DNA of 64,000 nucleotides from Thunnus maccoyii (lineage: Eukaryota > Chordata > Actinopteri > Scombriformes > Scombridae). The notes under the pieces were generated by a model. The model searched no databases. It was not told the origin of the DNA and saw only the letters and a program-made list of their open reading frames with translations. Shown piece by piece: positions 14,240 through 29,000 of this stretch (position 1 is the first letter of the stretch; each line of letters starts with the position of its first letter). The translations under genes and the position numbers were made by a program. The stretch lies in contig NC_056537.1 of NCBI RefSeq assembly GCF_910596095.1, positions 3,014,574 through 3,078,573 of the forward strand, written 5' to 3'.

Positions 14240-16955
14240 TGAAACAGTTCCTGTTTGCAAACTCGACATGAAATCACATTATGTGACGATTTCCCATCAT
14301 CCTCTGCTGTCAGTCAGTCAGTCCTCACATGGTTGCTCTCTCTCCTTCACTGATTTCACCTCGTTCGACCTTCTCTGTGTTTACTGTCTTTTCTTATCAA
14401 TTTTTTTTAAAATAATTTTCCATCAGTGACTAAAAACTAAACAATAGTGTGAAAGACAGACGAATGGAGGACTGTCTACTCGCTTGGTGCTATCGTAATG
14501 TCTCCCATTCATCTCAAAAAATCATGTTATAAATACAATCCTATTATCCGTAGTACTATACAGATCTGGAGAGGAAGCTTAGAGCTCTCCGTCCTTTACT
14601 CCTTCGACTATGGATGGATGGAGCCTTTGATCAATGGAGGGAATTAGGGCTGTATAACGTTGGGGATTTATATATTCATGGTATGTTTGTGTTGTTTTGG
14701 CAGCTTCAGGAGAAATATGGGCTGTTAATAAAGATTTTTCAGATACATCCAGATGAGACACTTTGAGAGCACGACACCTGACAAGCTGGACCAGTGTCTG
14801 AGAGACTGTATAGTAGAATATAGATATAATATTTCACATATTTTAACACATTGACATATTGCAAAGAGTCGGAGGGTCCATGATGTTGTGTTTTTTTGTC
14901 TTGTTATGCTTTTTGCCCCCCCCTCCATTGTACTCTTTGTCTTTTATTGTCATACATTTGAAATGAAGCGTTATATCCACTCCAGAAAATTCTGTATTCT
15001 TACTGCACATATGCTTCACAATAAAAAATAAAGAGAGATGAATGGACGAATGAACTGGTGACTATTTGAATGTGAAGTTTTATTGAAGAAGCATCTGTGG
15101 AATCAAACACTGTAGCTCCTGATTAGTAAAACAGTTTCATCCAGCAGCCAATTATATTTCTTGTTCAGAAGTTGATTTAGCTGTTTGACCTGTTGCTCTG
15201 CCGTTAATAGGAAGCATCTTCATCCAGTAACGTTCTGTCTGTCAGTAATGTTATCTGACGTTACAGATTTATGGACTAAATTCATCTACAATCCTCTGAG
15301 AATTAGACAAGAAGCAGCAAAAAAAATTAAAGCTGCAAGCAGCGTTGGTCGGGACCTCGCACTCTGGCCCGTCGGGATCAGATCATTTTGCTTTTTAAAA
15401 ATGAGGGATATATCTTACAAGTGTGGTGTGCTTTTATTTTGAAAGTTTGATTGCAATGTTTACTGTCAGGTGTGTAGAGACAATAAGTAACTGCAGCTGG
15501 ACACAGAAAAATACTCATATATTTGAATGGAGAGTGTGAGCGAACCCACACCTTTTTGAACATTTACTGCTTCCACATAGTTTTAGATACAAACTTCATT
15601 TGAACTTTAAATAAGTCACAAGACTTTGACCTACAAATCTTGAATTTACATGTGCCCATAGATTGCGTCCCCATTGCTTTACATTGTAAGGGTGATGTGG
15701 CACTGCAACTGTCAGGGTTTATAAAATCCAAACCGTTCAAGTTAACCGTTAAGTTTTTACAACTTTTTTTCAGCAGTGTCATAAGTCATGTATTAAAGTT
15801 TGAAGCTGATACCATTAACACCCTCAAAATCTGGGCAAAGTCTTATTTTGAAAATGAGATTGCGGACTTCCTGTTTGATTTAGGACAGGGGTGTTGGTGT
15901 ATGATTTGTCGGTCTTGATGAGATGAATAATTGAGTTTTGGTTTGATCTCTCTACGACATTCCTACGGGCCGTGGCGGCCATTAGGTGACGCTAGTGAGC
16001 ACATTTCGGCACTTTAGGGGTTAATTTTTATATTTTATCAAATTATTCACCAGACCTGATGTGCGTGCCAAATTTGGTGAGTTTTTGAGCATGTTTAAGG
16101 GGTCAAATTTAGGGTTTAAGTGGCGTAATAATAAAGAAACAAACAAACACACACAGCAGGGCCAAATTCATAAAAAGCTAAGCTAATGTAACATTATCAA
16201 GCTAACGTTACTTCCAGTACTTCTGTTGCTATCAGAAGGAACGGGTCAGTGCCGATTAACGCTGGCAGTCGACCATTTTCCCATGTTTGAGCTTCTCCCT
16301 TCAAGATAAACCCAGACGATGAGCAGTGTTTTAGTGGACAGGTGAGTGAATAATCAGCAGTGTTTTCTGTTCAAACCAATCAGAAGCTGAAGTAAATATG
16401 GAAGCACCTTCAAGTACCAACTGACTCCCATTCAGAAAGCCTCAACTTCTCTCCAGAAATACTGAGTCAGTCATTGTTTTCAATGAGTCATTCTGGTCTC
16501 AATCTCTAAATTCAGGCCCTCTAATAAGTGTGCTGGTGGCAGCTCCGGGACTCACACTATTGTTGCAATATTTAAGTAAGTTAAATGTTACTTGATTACT
16601 TGATACGTCTGGGCAAACTCTGTGATGCAAACAGACAAAACTAATGTACATTTTTGTTATGAGACTACAACTAAATCAAAATAAGGTGCCAAAATGAACA
16701 CTAACCCTCTTTAACTCAGTTTTCTCTTCTAAGTTTCTTCTTCCTTTGTCCATTCTCACCTCCTCTTCCTCCATCAGACTCATTTTTACCTCCGTCCTGT
16801 TAAATCATTTCATCCCTGCAGCAGATCTGCTCTGTACTCTGAATGTCACGTTAATGAGAGGAAAGACGAGAAAATTGATAAAGTTATAAAGTTAAATGCA
16901 AAAACAAAAAGCTTTGTAAACAAAAAAAAAGTCAAAAGTGATTGAAGCAGCTTGT

Positions 16956-16993
<38 letters not shown>

Positions 16994-16998
16994 ACACA

Positions 16999-17037
<39 letters not shown>

Positions 17038-20000
17038 ACACACACATTTCCGCTTTCCCATTTTCTGCATCAGGACTATTTTAATTGAATGTAATTTATT
17101 TTAAAATGTTTAGTTAGACACAAACACACTTCATTTCCTGCATCAGTCATTTTAATTCAGTTCAGTTTAGTATAAATTCACACACACACACACACACAGT
17201 TAAACACACACACTTTTCGTTCAGTTTCTGTCTCTGTTTTAACACATGTTGATGTTATTTCCTCTCACATACTGCTGTACAGTCATTTAAAGTCTTGTGT
17301 AATCCAGAACTTTTATTTGTTTCTTCTGTCTTTGCTTCTTTCTGGCATTGAGTTGTGATGATCTGGAGTCTGTAGAGGTTCAATATAGTGAGCTCATAGT
17401 TCAGTATGATACAATAAAGCCGTCACAGTTCAATAAACTCAGAATATTTCAAACACAGTTGAATATTGATGGTACAAATATATTTTTAATTCCTCCTTTG
17501 GCATGAAATGTACAAAAAAATCTGTTTTTCCATTTTTCCTTTTTTTTTTTTTTTTTTTTTTAAAGAAATAGAGTTCCTCCAGTGATTTGAGTTTGTATAT
17601 TTCATAAAGAAAATGTCCTCAAAAGAAAAACATCAGTTGTTTCAGCAAATCCCCAAAACGACATCTGATCACATTCAAGTGACAAAGTCACTGCAGGAAT
17701 TATAACTCTTGTTTGTTGGGAGCAAAGGAGGAAACAGTGTGACGTTGTTACAAGTCCTCAGAAGTCGGGTTTGACGGATGTGTCAACAAAACTACAACAA
17801 AAATGATCAGGCTGCAATTTTCCATATTTTTCTTCTTGTCAACAAATCTCATGTTTGGAGCCAAACCAAGAATGAACTGATTTACTAACAAGTATTGTTT
17901 GTATCAAAGTCTGATATATCTGATTCCTTCTCTGTTGTCCAAAAACTATTAAAAACACGTCAGTGAGTCTCACCGCTGCACTGGGTGACATGTTCCTTCA
18001 TCATGAAGAGTTTGGTCATATTAGTTTGTTTAGAAACGGCTCCAAAGACTAATAACAGCATCATGTTTTCAGTGTCTGGAGAGTAGTTTGTTGTACTAAA
18101 TTATACATTTCTAAAAGAGCTTCAGTACAAAATCAAGAGATATGTAGCACCGAGACTGTTGTAATGTCATAACAAGTCGTGATGGCAGTCGCCCAAAAAC
18201 ATGTAGTTACGTTTGAGTGACCATAGTAACCGTGAGGTGGAGCAGTGGTTCAGTTCAGATGACGTATATATACGTGGACACATTTCCTCATTCAGAGGAG
18301 GAGGGTGGATGGAGGCATTAACCCAACGCTGTTCATTTCCTGTTTCCTACTGCAAGTTGGGACAGTTTTTTAAAACTACGATCGTCCCCTTACCTTAACC
18401 CTGTGGTTATTATTGTAACCATGACAACGAAGGTGGCCTAACTTTAAGGAAGTAGTAACTTTAACCCACCACATGTTTCTCTAACCTTAAAAAAGTGATC
18501 ATTTTAACCCAAACTATGATGTTTCCCGAAACCTAACCAGACCTGAACCACACAAAACAACATTATTGTTTAACAGTGATGTGTAACAGTTTTGGAAAAC
18601 AGACAAATGATGTTTTTCTGCAGATGACTGCTGATGGAGGCACCAGATTAGAAAATTATGTGTTGCTCTGGAGTCCCACAGTCAAATGAACTTATTGGTC
18701 GTTTAATTGAACCTTTTTTCTTCCTTTAAATAATACAAAACTCTTAACAATACATTTAAAAAAACACGTTGACACCATTTTTGACTGCAAAAAGAGACGA
18801 TTAGATGTGTTTCAGTCGGACTGTAACAGTGTTTGTCCAGATGCAAATGAATATTTGACCCTTCCAGCCAGCAGAAGTTCAATATTCTCTGAAAAGCTTC
18901 AACAAATAAGTATTTTATTTACCTTCTTTTTCCCCCCCCCTTTTGTACTGGAGAATGAAACCCGCCTGTGAGCGTTTTGTGAGTGTCGCTGCCCTGTTCT
19001 GTATACACTGAGACTGGATGTGAAGCTGTGGAACTCAGCCGTGTCAACACCGCCGTCCTGTAAATATTTATTATCTGCTGGCCTGCGGATTATCAGCTTA
19101 GCAACATACAGTAGCCCCCCCACCCTGACCAACACAAACACACCTCTTCTTCACACACACACACTCACACTGTTATCCTGATGTGTTGAGGCTGCAGCAG
19201 CCACGAACACAGCAGGAGGTCTGAGTGTGTCAAATCGACATCAACTCAAAAAAGTTGCTGATCACATGTCGATCCGCTGCTGTGCTTCTCTGTCGCTGCA
19301 GTAAAAGTTGTTTGTTACACACAGTTCCTCATAAGAACAGGAATACTGAAGTGTATGAGAAGCAGATAAAAATAAACCCTCCGTAAGGATAAAACCAGAT
19401 CTCTCAGGCACCGTCACACCTGCAGGCAGTGAGTTTCTGACTAACGAGACAATAGTGCTGCTCCCTTTGAAAGAGGAGTTTTCTGTATTTTTAGCTTTTC
19501 TTTTGCCTTCTGCACTACCTCTCTTTTATGAAAACTTTTTTTACAGAGCTTAAAAATTGTATTAACTGTGTTTTTAAACTTTCTTTTTTGGATATATAAT
19601 ATAAGTGTATGATTTAGGTTGATTTTAGTGGGTTGAATCTTTTATTTTATTTAAGGCTTATTGAGATTTATATCTTTTCTCATGTGTGGGAGGAACAGAT
19701 AACTGAATATATCACAAAATCAGCTTTAATCAAAAAATGCAATTAAATAAAATTAATAAAATCATGAATAAAATAACTTTTGATGATCATATAATGGATC
19801 ACATCCTAGACACAAACTATGAGCAGTATAAAAAACATAAAAATAGATAGAAGTAATTTAGCAAACAATGAATAATTAACATCTAGAGTCTAAAATATCT
19901 CAAAACATCAGCAGCCAGAGGAGAGAGTGTACAAGTTTCTGCAGCAATGATTTAAAGTCACAGAGACAGATGAAACTTTATGCGTAACTTAAAGTCTCCG

Positions 20001-23000
20001 TCCACTCAAAAATGTGTTTTTCTTCTTCTTCCTTCAGTTGGATGTTGTTTTCTTCTCTGAGCAGAATGATGTATGTGCAGAGTTTGTTTTCTCTTTCATG
20101 CGCTGAAGGAGGAAAGTTTCTCTGTTTAACACGTCTACCTACCAGCTTTATTTGTGACGTCACAACTAGTTCTGAGCCAGTCGTGGTCCAGTATGTGGAA
20201 ACTTGAAGCCTCCGGTGCACAAACACTGAGAATGAACTATTCAGTGGAAAAGGAGACATCTTGTATTCAGCAGTTAAACTCTTTAAATGAAAAATGTTTA
20301 CGTATGTACATATTTACATGCCGATTAATTTTCTGTTGACTGACTAATCAATTAATCCTCTAATCGTTGCAGCTCTACTTATATGTCTTAAAACATGTCT
20401 GGAGGGGATCTTTAAATTATTCTTTAAGTTGTCTGCTTTCTTTTACAACATAAAGTGCTAATTAGTTTTTCCAAATTTCACAGAAAAAAAACACTATTTT
20501 CCTAATTTAGCAATTTGTGTGATTTTCTTTGTTGAATTTGTTCATAATGTTTAAAGAGGACCTATTATGCTTTTCCATCATATATATGATGTTACAATGT
20601 CGGATGTTCATATTAAATGTGGCCAAAGTGTCAAATAATGAGGTAAACGTATGTAGCAGTAATCCCTGTGACCTGTGCTCTGAACACTCGGTTTCCAACG
20701 TTTTTTTCTACTTTCAGCCTGAGCTGAAGTCAGCTTGTGACGGATTTCTTTATATGGTCGTCTGCTCCACACACAGTGCACCAGTTCACTGCTCTGCACC
20801 ACTAACATTATGGTGTTTTCCATTTGTTTTGGGGGTAGTCACGCCGAGCCAAGACTCCATTACACAAAATAAGTTGTTTACCTGTTGAAGCTGTGCTGGT
20901 CGTCTGGAGCTCTTCATCAAACATCATCATCACTGTGGCTGTTTTTGCTTGTACTGTTCCTCCCTGAATTATTTCTGACTGATCTGCTCAACAAACAGCT
21001 CCAAATATCTCCAAATGTTGTTGTTTTGACCAGTTCTTATTGAAAAATAGTGCTGCTAATGAAGCTCTGCTAATTCGGTCAAGAACACGTTTCATTTCCT
21101 GTAAATTCTTCACAGTAAAAATCTCCTGTTATTTAGTCATTTAAAAGCTTTTAATATGAAGCAGTAAAGTAGGAAATGTTGGGTTTTCATCAGCAGTAAC
21201 TTAACACGACTCTGATACAGCTGCCCCTCGGCAGGCTTCCTGAAAGCTGGCCAATCAGAACAGAGTGGGTTCATCAGGAGGCGGGGCATTAAAGAGACAG
21301 GAGCTAAAACTGCCTGTTCAGAGACAGAGGCTGAACTGAGGGGCTGCATAAAGGACCAGTAGATAAATAAGATAAATAAGGAGTTTTTTAAACAGTGAAT
21401 CATGCAAAGCTACTCTGGTGGAGTCCCAGAATAAAAATATAGAGCTGGAAATGAACATAATGGGTCCCCATTAAACATATTTTATAACTATGTGGTTTTA
21501 TCTTGATTGATTTAAGAACACCAGAGCAAAATGTCATATTTTAATTTGATATAAGTGTTAAAGAAAACAATAGAATATGAACAATATCAAAATAATGATT
21601 AGATGAGTCTGAAAGTCTTTTATGAGTAAAATATTCTTTTTCTTCTATCATCCATCATCCTCCAAAGGTCATATCAATATCTGTGACCTCTGACCTTTTG
21701 ACTGTTGGTTGTTTGTACAGTAATTAGGGTTCAGGCTGCTCTGTTGGCATTATTGTTGTTTTACTAGAATAAGCTTTTGTCCCGTCTGAAATGATGAACA
21801 AGCATAATACGAGTTGAGTTTTTACATACTTATGGTAGAATTGATCAATATTGACCTGGATGTCTGTGAGGGATTCTAATAAGAAATATTCTAATCAGAT
21901 TGGTCAATTCAGTCTCCAATGCTAATATTATTTTAGAAGCTTAGTAAAACTCTGTATGAGATGCTGAAATATTCAGAATATTTTGGTGGTAAAAATCTAA
22001 ATGTATTGTACGAGCTATTGGTAGCTTTAGTTGAGAAATATTGCAGCATCCAAACCTGCTTTAACTGCATTTTTACAGCTTTTTCTCTGAAAACAGCTGC
22101 CTGCTGCGGCCGAAAACGACGCAATGAGAGCGCTGAGAGTGAACCAGAACAGCTGAACAGCCAAACAATGAGCTGAAACTCACTATAAAGCTCCTTAAAG
22201 CCGAGGAGAGCTGCAGAGTCACTGATAATTAATAATTTATCACTACCTCAATCTATTACTTTTATTAAAGTAGGATTTTTCATGCAGTATTTTTATATTG
22301 CTGTATTGGTACTTTTACTGAAGTAAAGGATCTGAGAACCTCTGGTTTCACTATTAAATTAACGGTTTAATGGTGAAACTAATGGAACTATTTAAACTAA
22401 TGGTTTGGTAGTAGTTTAAATAGTTAAATAAGGGAGTTATGCATGTTTGAATTCTTCACATCTTGTGGCACATCAGATATTGCTCCTCCGTTGATTTCAT
22501 CTGAATTCACTTACAGCACATGTATTATACTCGAGCTTACATGTTCTGACTGGCAGCATCAGTTTCACTATGCTGAGAAATACGGCTGAATCCAGATCTG
22601 ATCGAGCTCCAGACAATCCTCGTCTCATAAACCTCAAGCACACGGAGAATTCCTCTAACCCACAGAGCAGCCTCAAGTCTTTCATTTCAGACAATAACAT
22701 GAAAATCCCCCAACACTGCTACATATTTTTTCACGGCACGTATGTTTATCATTTTCCTCAGGCCTTTTGAAGTGTAAATGTATTTTTTCGTACGGCTAAA
22801 GCATCTATTGAAACGAGCCGAGTGGGTGAGTGCAGGTATATGTTTATGCACGTTTATTGGTGTGACAGTGAAAGAGATGGAGTGCGTTCCCCTGCAAGTC
22901 GATCCTCCTCCAGCTGTTGATGGCTGCCGTGATAGACAGCAGAGGTTGACAGGGAGAGGAAAGGCTGCTCGTCGTCTTCCCCGTCGCCTCCTCTATCGCT

Positions 23001-26000
23001 CGCTGCATCAAATTGGAGCTGTCAGTCAGCTCTCACCCGTAGCACAACACACTCTATCAGACCACAACAACCGTGGGAGGAAACTGTGTCAGCAAGCAGC
23101 GACGCCTGTTAGAAAAAAGGGATACGCTGGAAACTCTAAAGGGAGAGAATGTCGGATTATTTGATGAAATGAAATCAGTGCCAGTTATCCGTTTTTATAA
23201 GATAAATCACTCTGTCCTTCAGAGAGTTTCGGCTCACCTCGAGCAGGTAACTCACAGCAGAGGTAACAGCTGTGCTGCACGTTTAAGACCAAATTCACTT
23301 TCAGTTGACTTTCAACTGCAGCTACATAATAATGACGGAGCTTTCATTCTCAATTAATTTCCTTATAGATCATTTTAATACTTTTATAATAATTAACTTC
23401 ATCTGCAGGTCTGAGCCTAACTACAACCGGGGGGTTGGCGTGGATGTGTGAGACAGGAGTTGCTCAGTGACATCAGAGAAAAATGATAATAATAATAGTA
23501 ATGAGAGGAAGACATTTAAAGGTTCTATATGTAAGAATCTGAATTTCCTTCTCATTAGTGACATCTGTGGGCGTTAAGTGAGCTGCAGTCAACATCCTGG
23601 TGCTCACACTCACGTGAGATTATTACAGGTGATGTCTTTTTCCTTGCTTACACTTCTCATAATTACATAAAACATCTCTAACGTTGTGTTTTGCACCGTG
23701 TTTCAGCAAAGCAGTTCTCACTCCCACTCAGTCAGACCCCCTGCTGTATGTATGTGTGCTCGCTCGCTCACACACAAACACTCACACGGGGGCTCCTGCT
23801 GCGCTGTGGCCACTGAGAGCCAATCTGAACTGCACAACTCAAACAAATATGTGTTAATCAACCACCTGAACCTGACCCGCCCGTGTTTACTCAGCACCAG
23901 TAGGCTCAGTGAGCTGTAACGAGCTGTGGTTTAGTTGTGACATGTGTGCTTATTACGACCTTTGGACTGCCAACAGGAAAAACAAAAGGGGTAAGCTATG
24001 ATCTGCTATCACTCTGGAGTTTGTCTTCTGCTCCTTTGTTTAGGAAATAATGTCGATGACATGTCATTGCGGGGGTGTTTTATTGTGAAATGCGTAGCGG
24101 TTGACGGAGGCAGCTAGCTGTTTCATTAGCTGGAGAGCTAATATCTGCAGGGTGTTTTTGGTCGGATAGCACCGTTTTTGTTGTGGTAGATGCCTGTTGT
24201 TCGCAAGGCAACAGGCATGCGAGGCAAGGCACATGGGAATGTCACTTCCGTTGGATTGTCGTGGAAAATCCTGCCCAGGTCCTCACATCTACAGGCTGAT
24301 ACAGACAACTGAGAAAGTCGGGGAAGGTCTCATTTTTTATGTTACATTACGACCAGTTCACTCATTGGCAATGACACATAAATTACTTCACAATTCTACA
24401 TATAGAACCTTTACATTTTTAAATAAACCTGTCTTGGTTTATTTTCACATGAAGACAGTTTTAGCTTCAGCAGCTAACAGCAGCATTGACCTGCTGGAGG
24501 AAATCTCTCCGTCTGTGACTGTCCGCAGGAGGAAACACTGCCGGCAGCCACAAAAACAGCAGAAATCCCTTTTCACATTTTGTCCTGTAGCTCTTTGACT
24601 CTCCGGCTGTCTCTTCCTGCAGTTATCAGCTGATAAAATCATGTTTTAAAACATTAAATTGCGGTGTAACCAAACCTCCACCAACAGACAGCTGGAACAC
24701 GGGATGGGATATTTTAAAAATAAGAGAAATATAGAGTATCACCAGACTTATCCTTTAAAAAAAGGAGAGTCATTCTGCCCACAACATGTCTTGTGGTGGA
24801 TTTATTTTATTCCTTCGGTCAAAAGCAAAGAAAATATCAAAGTTAATGAGCGCAGTAGTTCTGAGAGGCACATGTGCATCCTTTGTACTTCCTGTTAAAC
24901 TACATGAATCACTTCACAGACTCACCCCACAAACTGAACTGCTCCTCAGTTCACAAACATAAAGATTAAATCTATTCATGACATAAATTACCTTCCACTT
25001 CATTACAGTAATAAAACAGCCGCGACACAAACGAGCAGCATGTTGCTGCGGAGCCTCAGGCAGTGATGCATCATGGGACTCATGTCTGCGCCGTCTTTGA
25101 TGATGTGTATGCGTATGTTTGTGTGTGTTTTTCAGGGTGTTTGACTACCAGCGCGTCCCCACCTCCGTCCCGGTGGATCCCAGTCCCATCAAACGCACCC
25201 GCCCTTCATCCTCCTCCTCCTCTTCTTCCTCTTCCACAGCAGCTCTGAGGATGAAGAGCAGCAGAGCGTCCAGCAGGAGCAACAATACGCACGCCACCTC
25301 CTCCTCCTCCGGCAGCAGCAACGCCAAATGTAAGATAAAATTTTTTTTATCAACATGACGACGTCCATATTTTCACAAATGTTACTGTTGTCACCCTGAA
25401 TGTTCCTTTAGTGTCTCCATCAGGCCAAACGTTGGGGAACATATCCATGAAATGTACTAAAGCTGTCAAATAAATGTAGTGGAGTAGAAAGTACGATATT
25501 TCCCTCTGAAATGTAGTAGAGTGGAAGTATAAAGTAAAGTACAAGTACCTCAAAAGGCTCTAATAGCAGCAAAATCATTTAATCAATCAAATCATTTATG
25601 GCAGGAAATAAACATGTCTGTCTGTCGGAAACGCCGGCGGTGAATCGTGCAACATCACACGTTTCCCTCCGATGGGGATCTTTCACAGATTCTTTTTAAC
25701 TTCAGCTCCTCTTTGGCTTCTAGGAACCCAAAGGGGAAAAAGAAAACAGAATCAACAAAACACAGCTTGATACCTACATGAAATTTTTAGGGCTTCATTG
25801 ATTTCTGTCCACTTCTTGTCTTCTTCATCCTCTAAATTGTGGTAAAACTACATCCAATAAGAACTATTTTTTTTTTTTTTTTTTTCTCCACTGATTCTCC
25901 TCTTCTTTGACAAGAGTGCTGGTTCTTCCCCATCAGCACTGCCAATCACCTCACTCATCATCAAACACCTTGAAGAAACAAAAAAAAAGACACATTACAA

Positions 26001-29000
26001 CACCTGAGTCCAGCACCCGCAACTAAAACCGTCTGCAAAACTGTGAGGAATTGCAGGAAATAAGTTTAACAAGCACCTATTTTTGTGCAAAAGCCAGAAA
26101 ATTACATCCCCAAAATAAACTGGAGCTGTATATTTTGGAGTTTATCATCACAAAAAAAGTCAGAATGAGTCCAAACTTCCTGCAATTTCCTGTAAAACGC
26201 CCATTAAGAGGCATCGAGTCCATTCTTCTGTCCACGGTAACTACATGTTTGGTCTCTTATCTCCACAACTTTCCAGAAACTTGATTTAGATGATTTAGAT
26301 TATTTTGAACGCTTTCGTTTTTATTTGAGCACAAAGAGTTTTATCTACATGATCGTTTAACCAAATGAATTCATTTTAACCGGGGTTATGACCGTAACGC
26401 TGTTGAGTTTAAAGGACGAATATAAATATTATGAGCGTGGGTGCGTCGTGTTCAGGCAGTTGTGTGTGTTTGAATGTTAAAAAGCTTTTAACCAGTGATG
26501 GCTGAGACACCAGGACCCCCGCTGATGGCAGAGGTCGACACGCAGGAGTGTTTAACACCCCGACCCTCTCAAATTAACAGCTTTTAAATTTCCAACTCAC
26601 ACAAAAGCCTCGGCCTGGATGTTCACGTTTGCTGCTGTAATATTTTCTTTTTTGAAATTGTTAAAGTCTGCACTCCGAGGATCTTTCTGCTCTGAAATCT
26701 TGTTCATGTTGCCTGTGTGACGGCTTGGCTCGGGTGGTAGGGCCCCAGGGGTACTGGAGAGGAGGCGTGTGGAGGGGTGCCAGATGGTCTCTTCATTAAA
26801 AGCTTCTGTACCACGGGGCTCTCCTCCCCGCTATAACCTAGCCGAGCCTATCAGGGCTCGCAATTAGACTGAGTTAATAATGCATGGCAAATAAGAATTG
26901 TTTATACTAGTTTATTACAAGCCTTAATAGTTTTTACTGCGCCCCATCACGAGGAAATTAGATTGCCTTTGCAAGCTTCCGAGGTCGAAAAGCTTTCAGG
27001 AGTGAAGTAGTTTTCAGGGTCGTTTGGTGCTTTAGGTGGCGCCGGCGGTCCATTACAGAGCACAGCGAGGGCACAGTCTTCTGTGGTTGAAGGAGGTGGG
27101 AGTGCAGCGCTCGGAGTAATTGATGATGCAGGACTACAAGCTTGATGACTGCAGGGATCACAGGATGACAGTTGCCTCTGCATGGAGCTGTGAAACTAGA
27201 CTCTGGTCCAAACTGTTTTTCAAGCTAGCTTATAAAGGGAAATACTCCTAAAAGACATCAACATACAAGAAGAATCTGGGATGTTGATCTGCAGGATGTT
27301 GTTGTTGTTGGGTGTGTTTGTCCCGGTCCAATGGATAACTAAAAGAAAATACACCATGTTGGAACCAACCACAAGAACATTAAAGGCTTCAGCAGTCTGA
27401 GTTAGTCATATCAAGTGGATATCTGACACATTTACAGTCTTTTTAGCATCAAATTCCCTCTTTGTGTTTCCTCGGACAGTGTTTCCCTGTTGAGCTGCAG
27501 GTGGAAGTATAGTAACAAAAAGAGGGACTTTGGCACTAAAAAGCCTGTAACGTTGAAAGATATCTACTTGATTTGACTCATTTGGATGCTGAAGCTTCAT
27601 ATTAGCTTCAGATAAACTTTGAAATACATTTTTTGCACAGAAGGAGGACTGTGGATTTTGTCCCCCATCACTTCCATTGTAAGGTCATTATGAAGGGATC
27701 TTCTAATGGTCAGTATGAACAGGAGGAATGATTACAGCAAGAAAAACATGTTTCACTGTTCAATTGGGCTCCTGACTGTTTGTTTTAAGACACACTTGAC
27801 AAATTATAAGTGTGTTTACATGCGTATTAGTATCCCAGTTATGTGTTGCACATGTTAACATCATATCTCGGTTTGGAGAAACCTTGATATGCTAGCTGGA
27901 GTACTCCAATAGAAACCAGGATGTGTGGCATGTAAACACCTGATCCAGGTTTCTCAACATTCTCTGTTGGTAGAGAAATGAACGGCTGAGATGTCCAGAG
28001 TGTGATCAAAACAACAGTACTCATGTGCATGTTAACGCACTCATTGATTTTGGGTGATAAAGTCTGGCTCACAGTTCATCCTGAAGGGGTGTCCACATAC
28101 TTTTGGCCATATAGTGTATCACCCCCCCCCCCCCCCTCTATCTTAAATTATTTTCTCTGTCTCTCTGCAGTGAAGATGGCGGAGCTTCTGGCCATAAAGA
28201 GGGAGCTGACGGTGATCAAGGTTCAGATCGACGGCCTGCTGGACTGCGTAGACAAGATGGACAGACAGAGGAAGGACTGCTCAGGTAGAAACGGCGAGCA
28301 GCCGGACGGCTTCCTGTCTGTGTGTGTGTGTTTACTCGCTGTCGCTTTGTGTTTGTTCCATTTTGTAAAATCTGACAGACATTTTTACGACTCTGCTGAG
28401 ACCAAACCTCCAGATTTGGAGCCATAAAGACTCTTTGAGTTCAGAGCTTGACTTTGGATTTGGGAGAGAGTACATTTTAAGCTACTACTCAATATTTAGG
28501 ATATACTGAGAGGAAAAAGTGTTTTTCAGTCATCACATTACAGAACAAAGACGTAGATACATTTTTATTGGTTAATTAGCTGCCTATCATTATTATGTAC
28601 ATGGATTAGGTGTTCAATTAGGGGAAATTATTAGGTGTAATCAATAGTAAGTGGTTGAGTGAGGGTATGTTAGAAAGAAATAACTATCTGCTGTACTAGA
28701 ACATTCAGGCTAACTAGCTCTACCCTGTAATATATGATGAACGATGGCGCTCCTGACTAGATGCTGACTTATTGCTGAGACATGTAGCTTTAGCATATAT
28801 ATTAAAGTGCAACAAACACCCTTTCACATGCATCAGTTTATGCCTGTAGCACACACTGGATGTTATACAGCCAGAGAGAGTAGTCAAGGTGCAATAACCA
28901 GTAAGGGGAGTCAAAAAGACCAACAGGAACCAACAAATTCAACAAAATCCTTGCTTGTGGCTCAAAAGTTAGCGAGATGCTTACGTGACAGTTGTACCAA

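Larger units (their letters stand above)
3526..25135 (+). other. 21.6-kb intron of the RALY-family gene
   Basis: The donor GTGAGG is at 3526 and the acceptor TTTTTCAG ends at 25135. The intron is full of MITEs, LINE fragments and microsatellites, listed separately. The open frames inside it are short and lack codon character or family similarity, apart from LINE remnants. Unique stretches that look less decayed lie around 18990-19110 and 22870-23110 and may be conserved non-coding sequence. Confidence 0.65.
25330..28170 (+). other. Intron of the RALY-family gene
   Basis: Donor GTAAGA is at 25330 and acceptor CTCTCTGCAG ends at 28170. The intron contains a MITE fragment (25440-25560), a poly-T run (about 25868-25887), a unique conserved-looking block (26700-26990) and an inverted-repeat element (27380-27830). 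A poly-C run lies at about 28121-28136. Confidence 0.6.

Noticed and set aside
14579..14928. Short minus-strand frames near 14.6-14.9 kb
   Set aside because: They lie in A/T-rich intron sequence and have no domain. They may be old LINE remnant but the similarity is too weak to call.
22778..23164. A 128-codon plus frame as a novel gene
   Set aside because: No splice context, no recognisable domain, and codon use unlike the nearby real exons. It is perhaps part of a conserved non-coding block instead.
28002..28427. Open frame through 28171-28284 extended on both sides as a single-exon gene
   Set aside because: The coiled-coil segment has clear AG and GT borders that fit the multi-exon RALY-family model. 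The flanking codons are intron.
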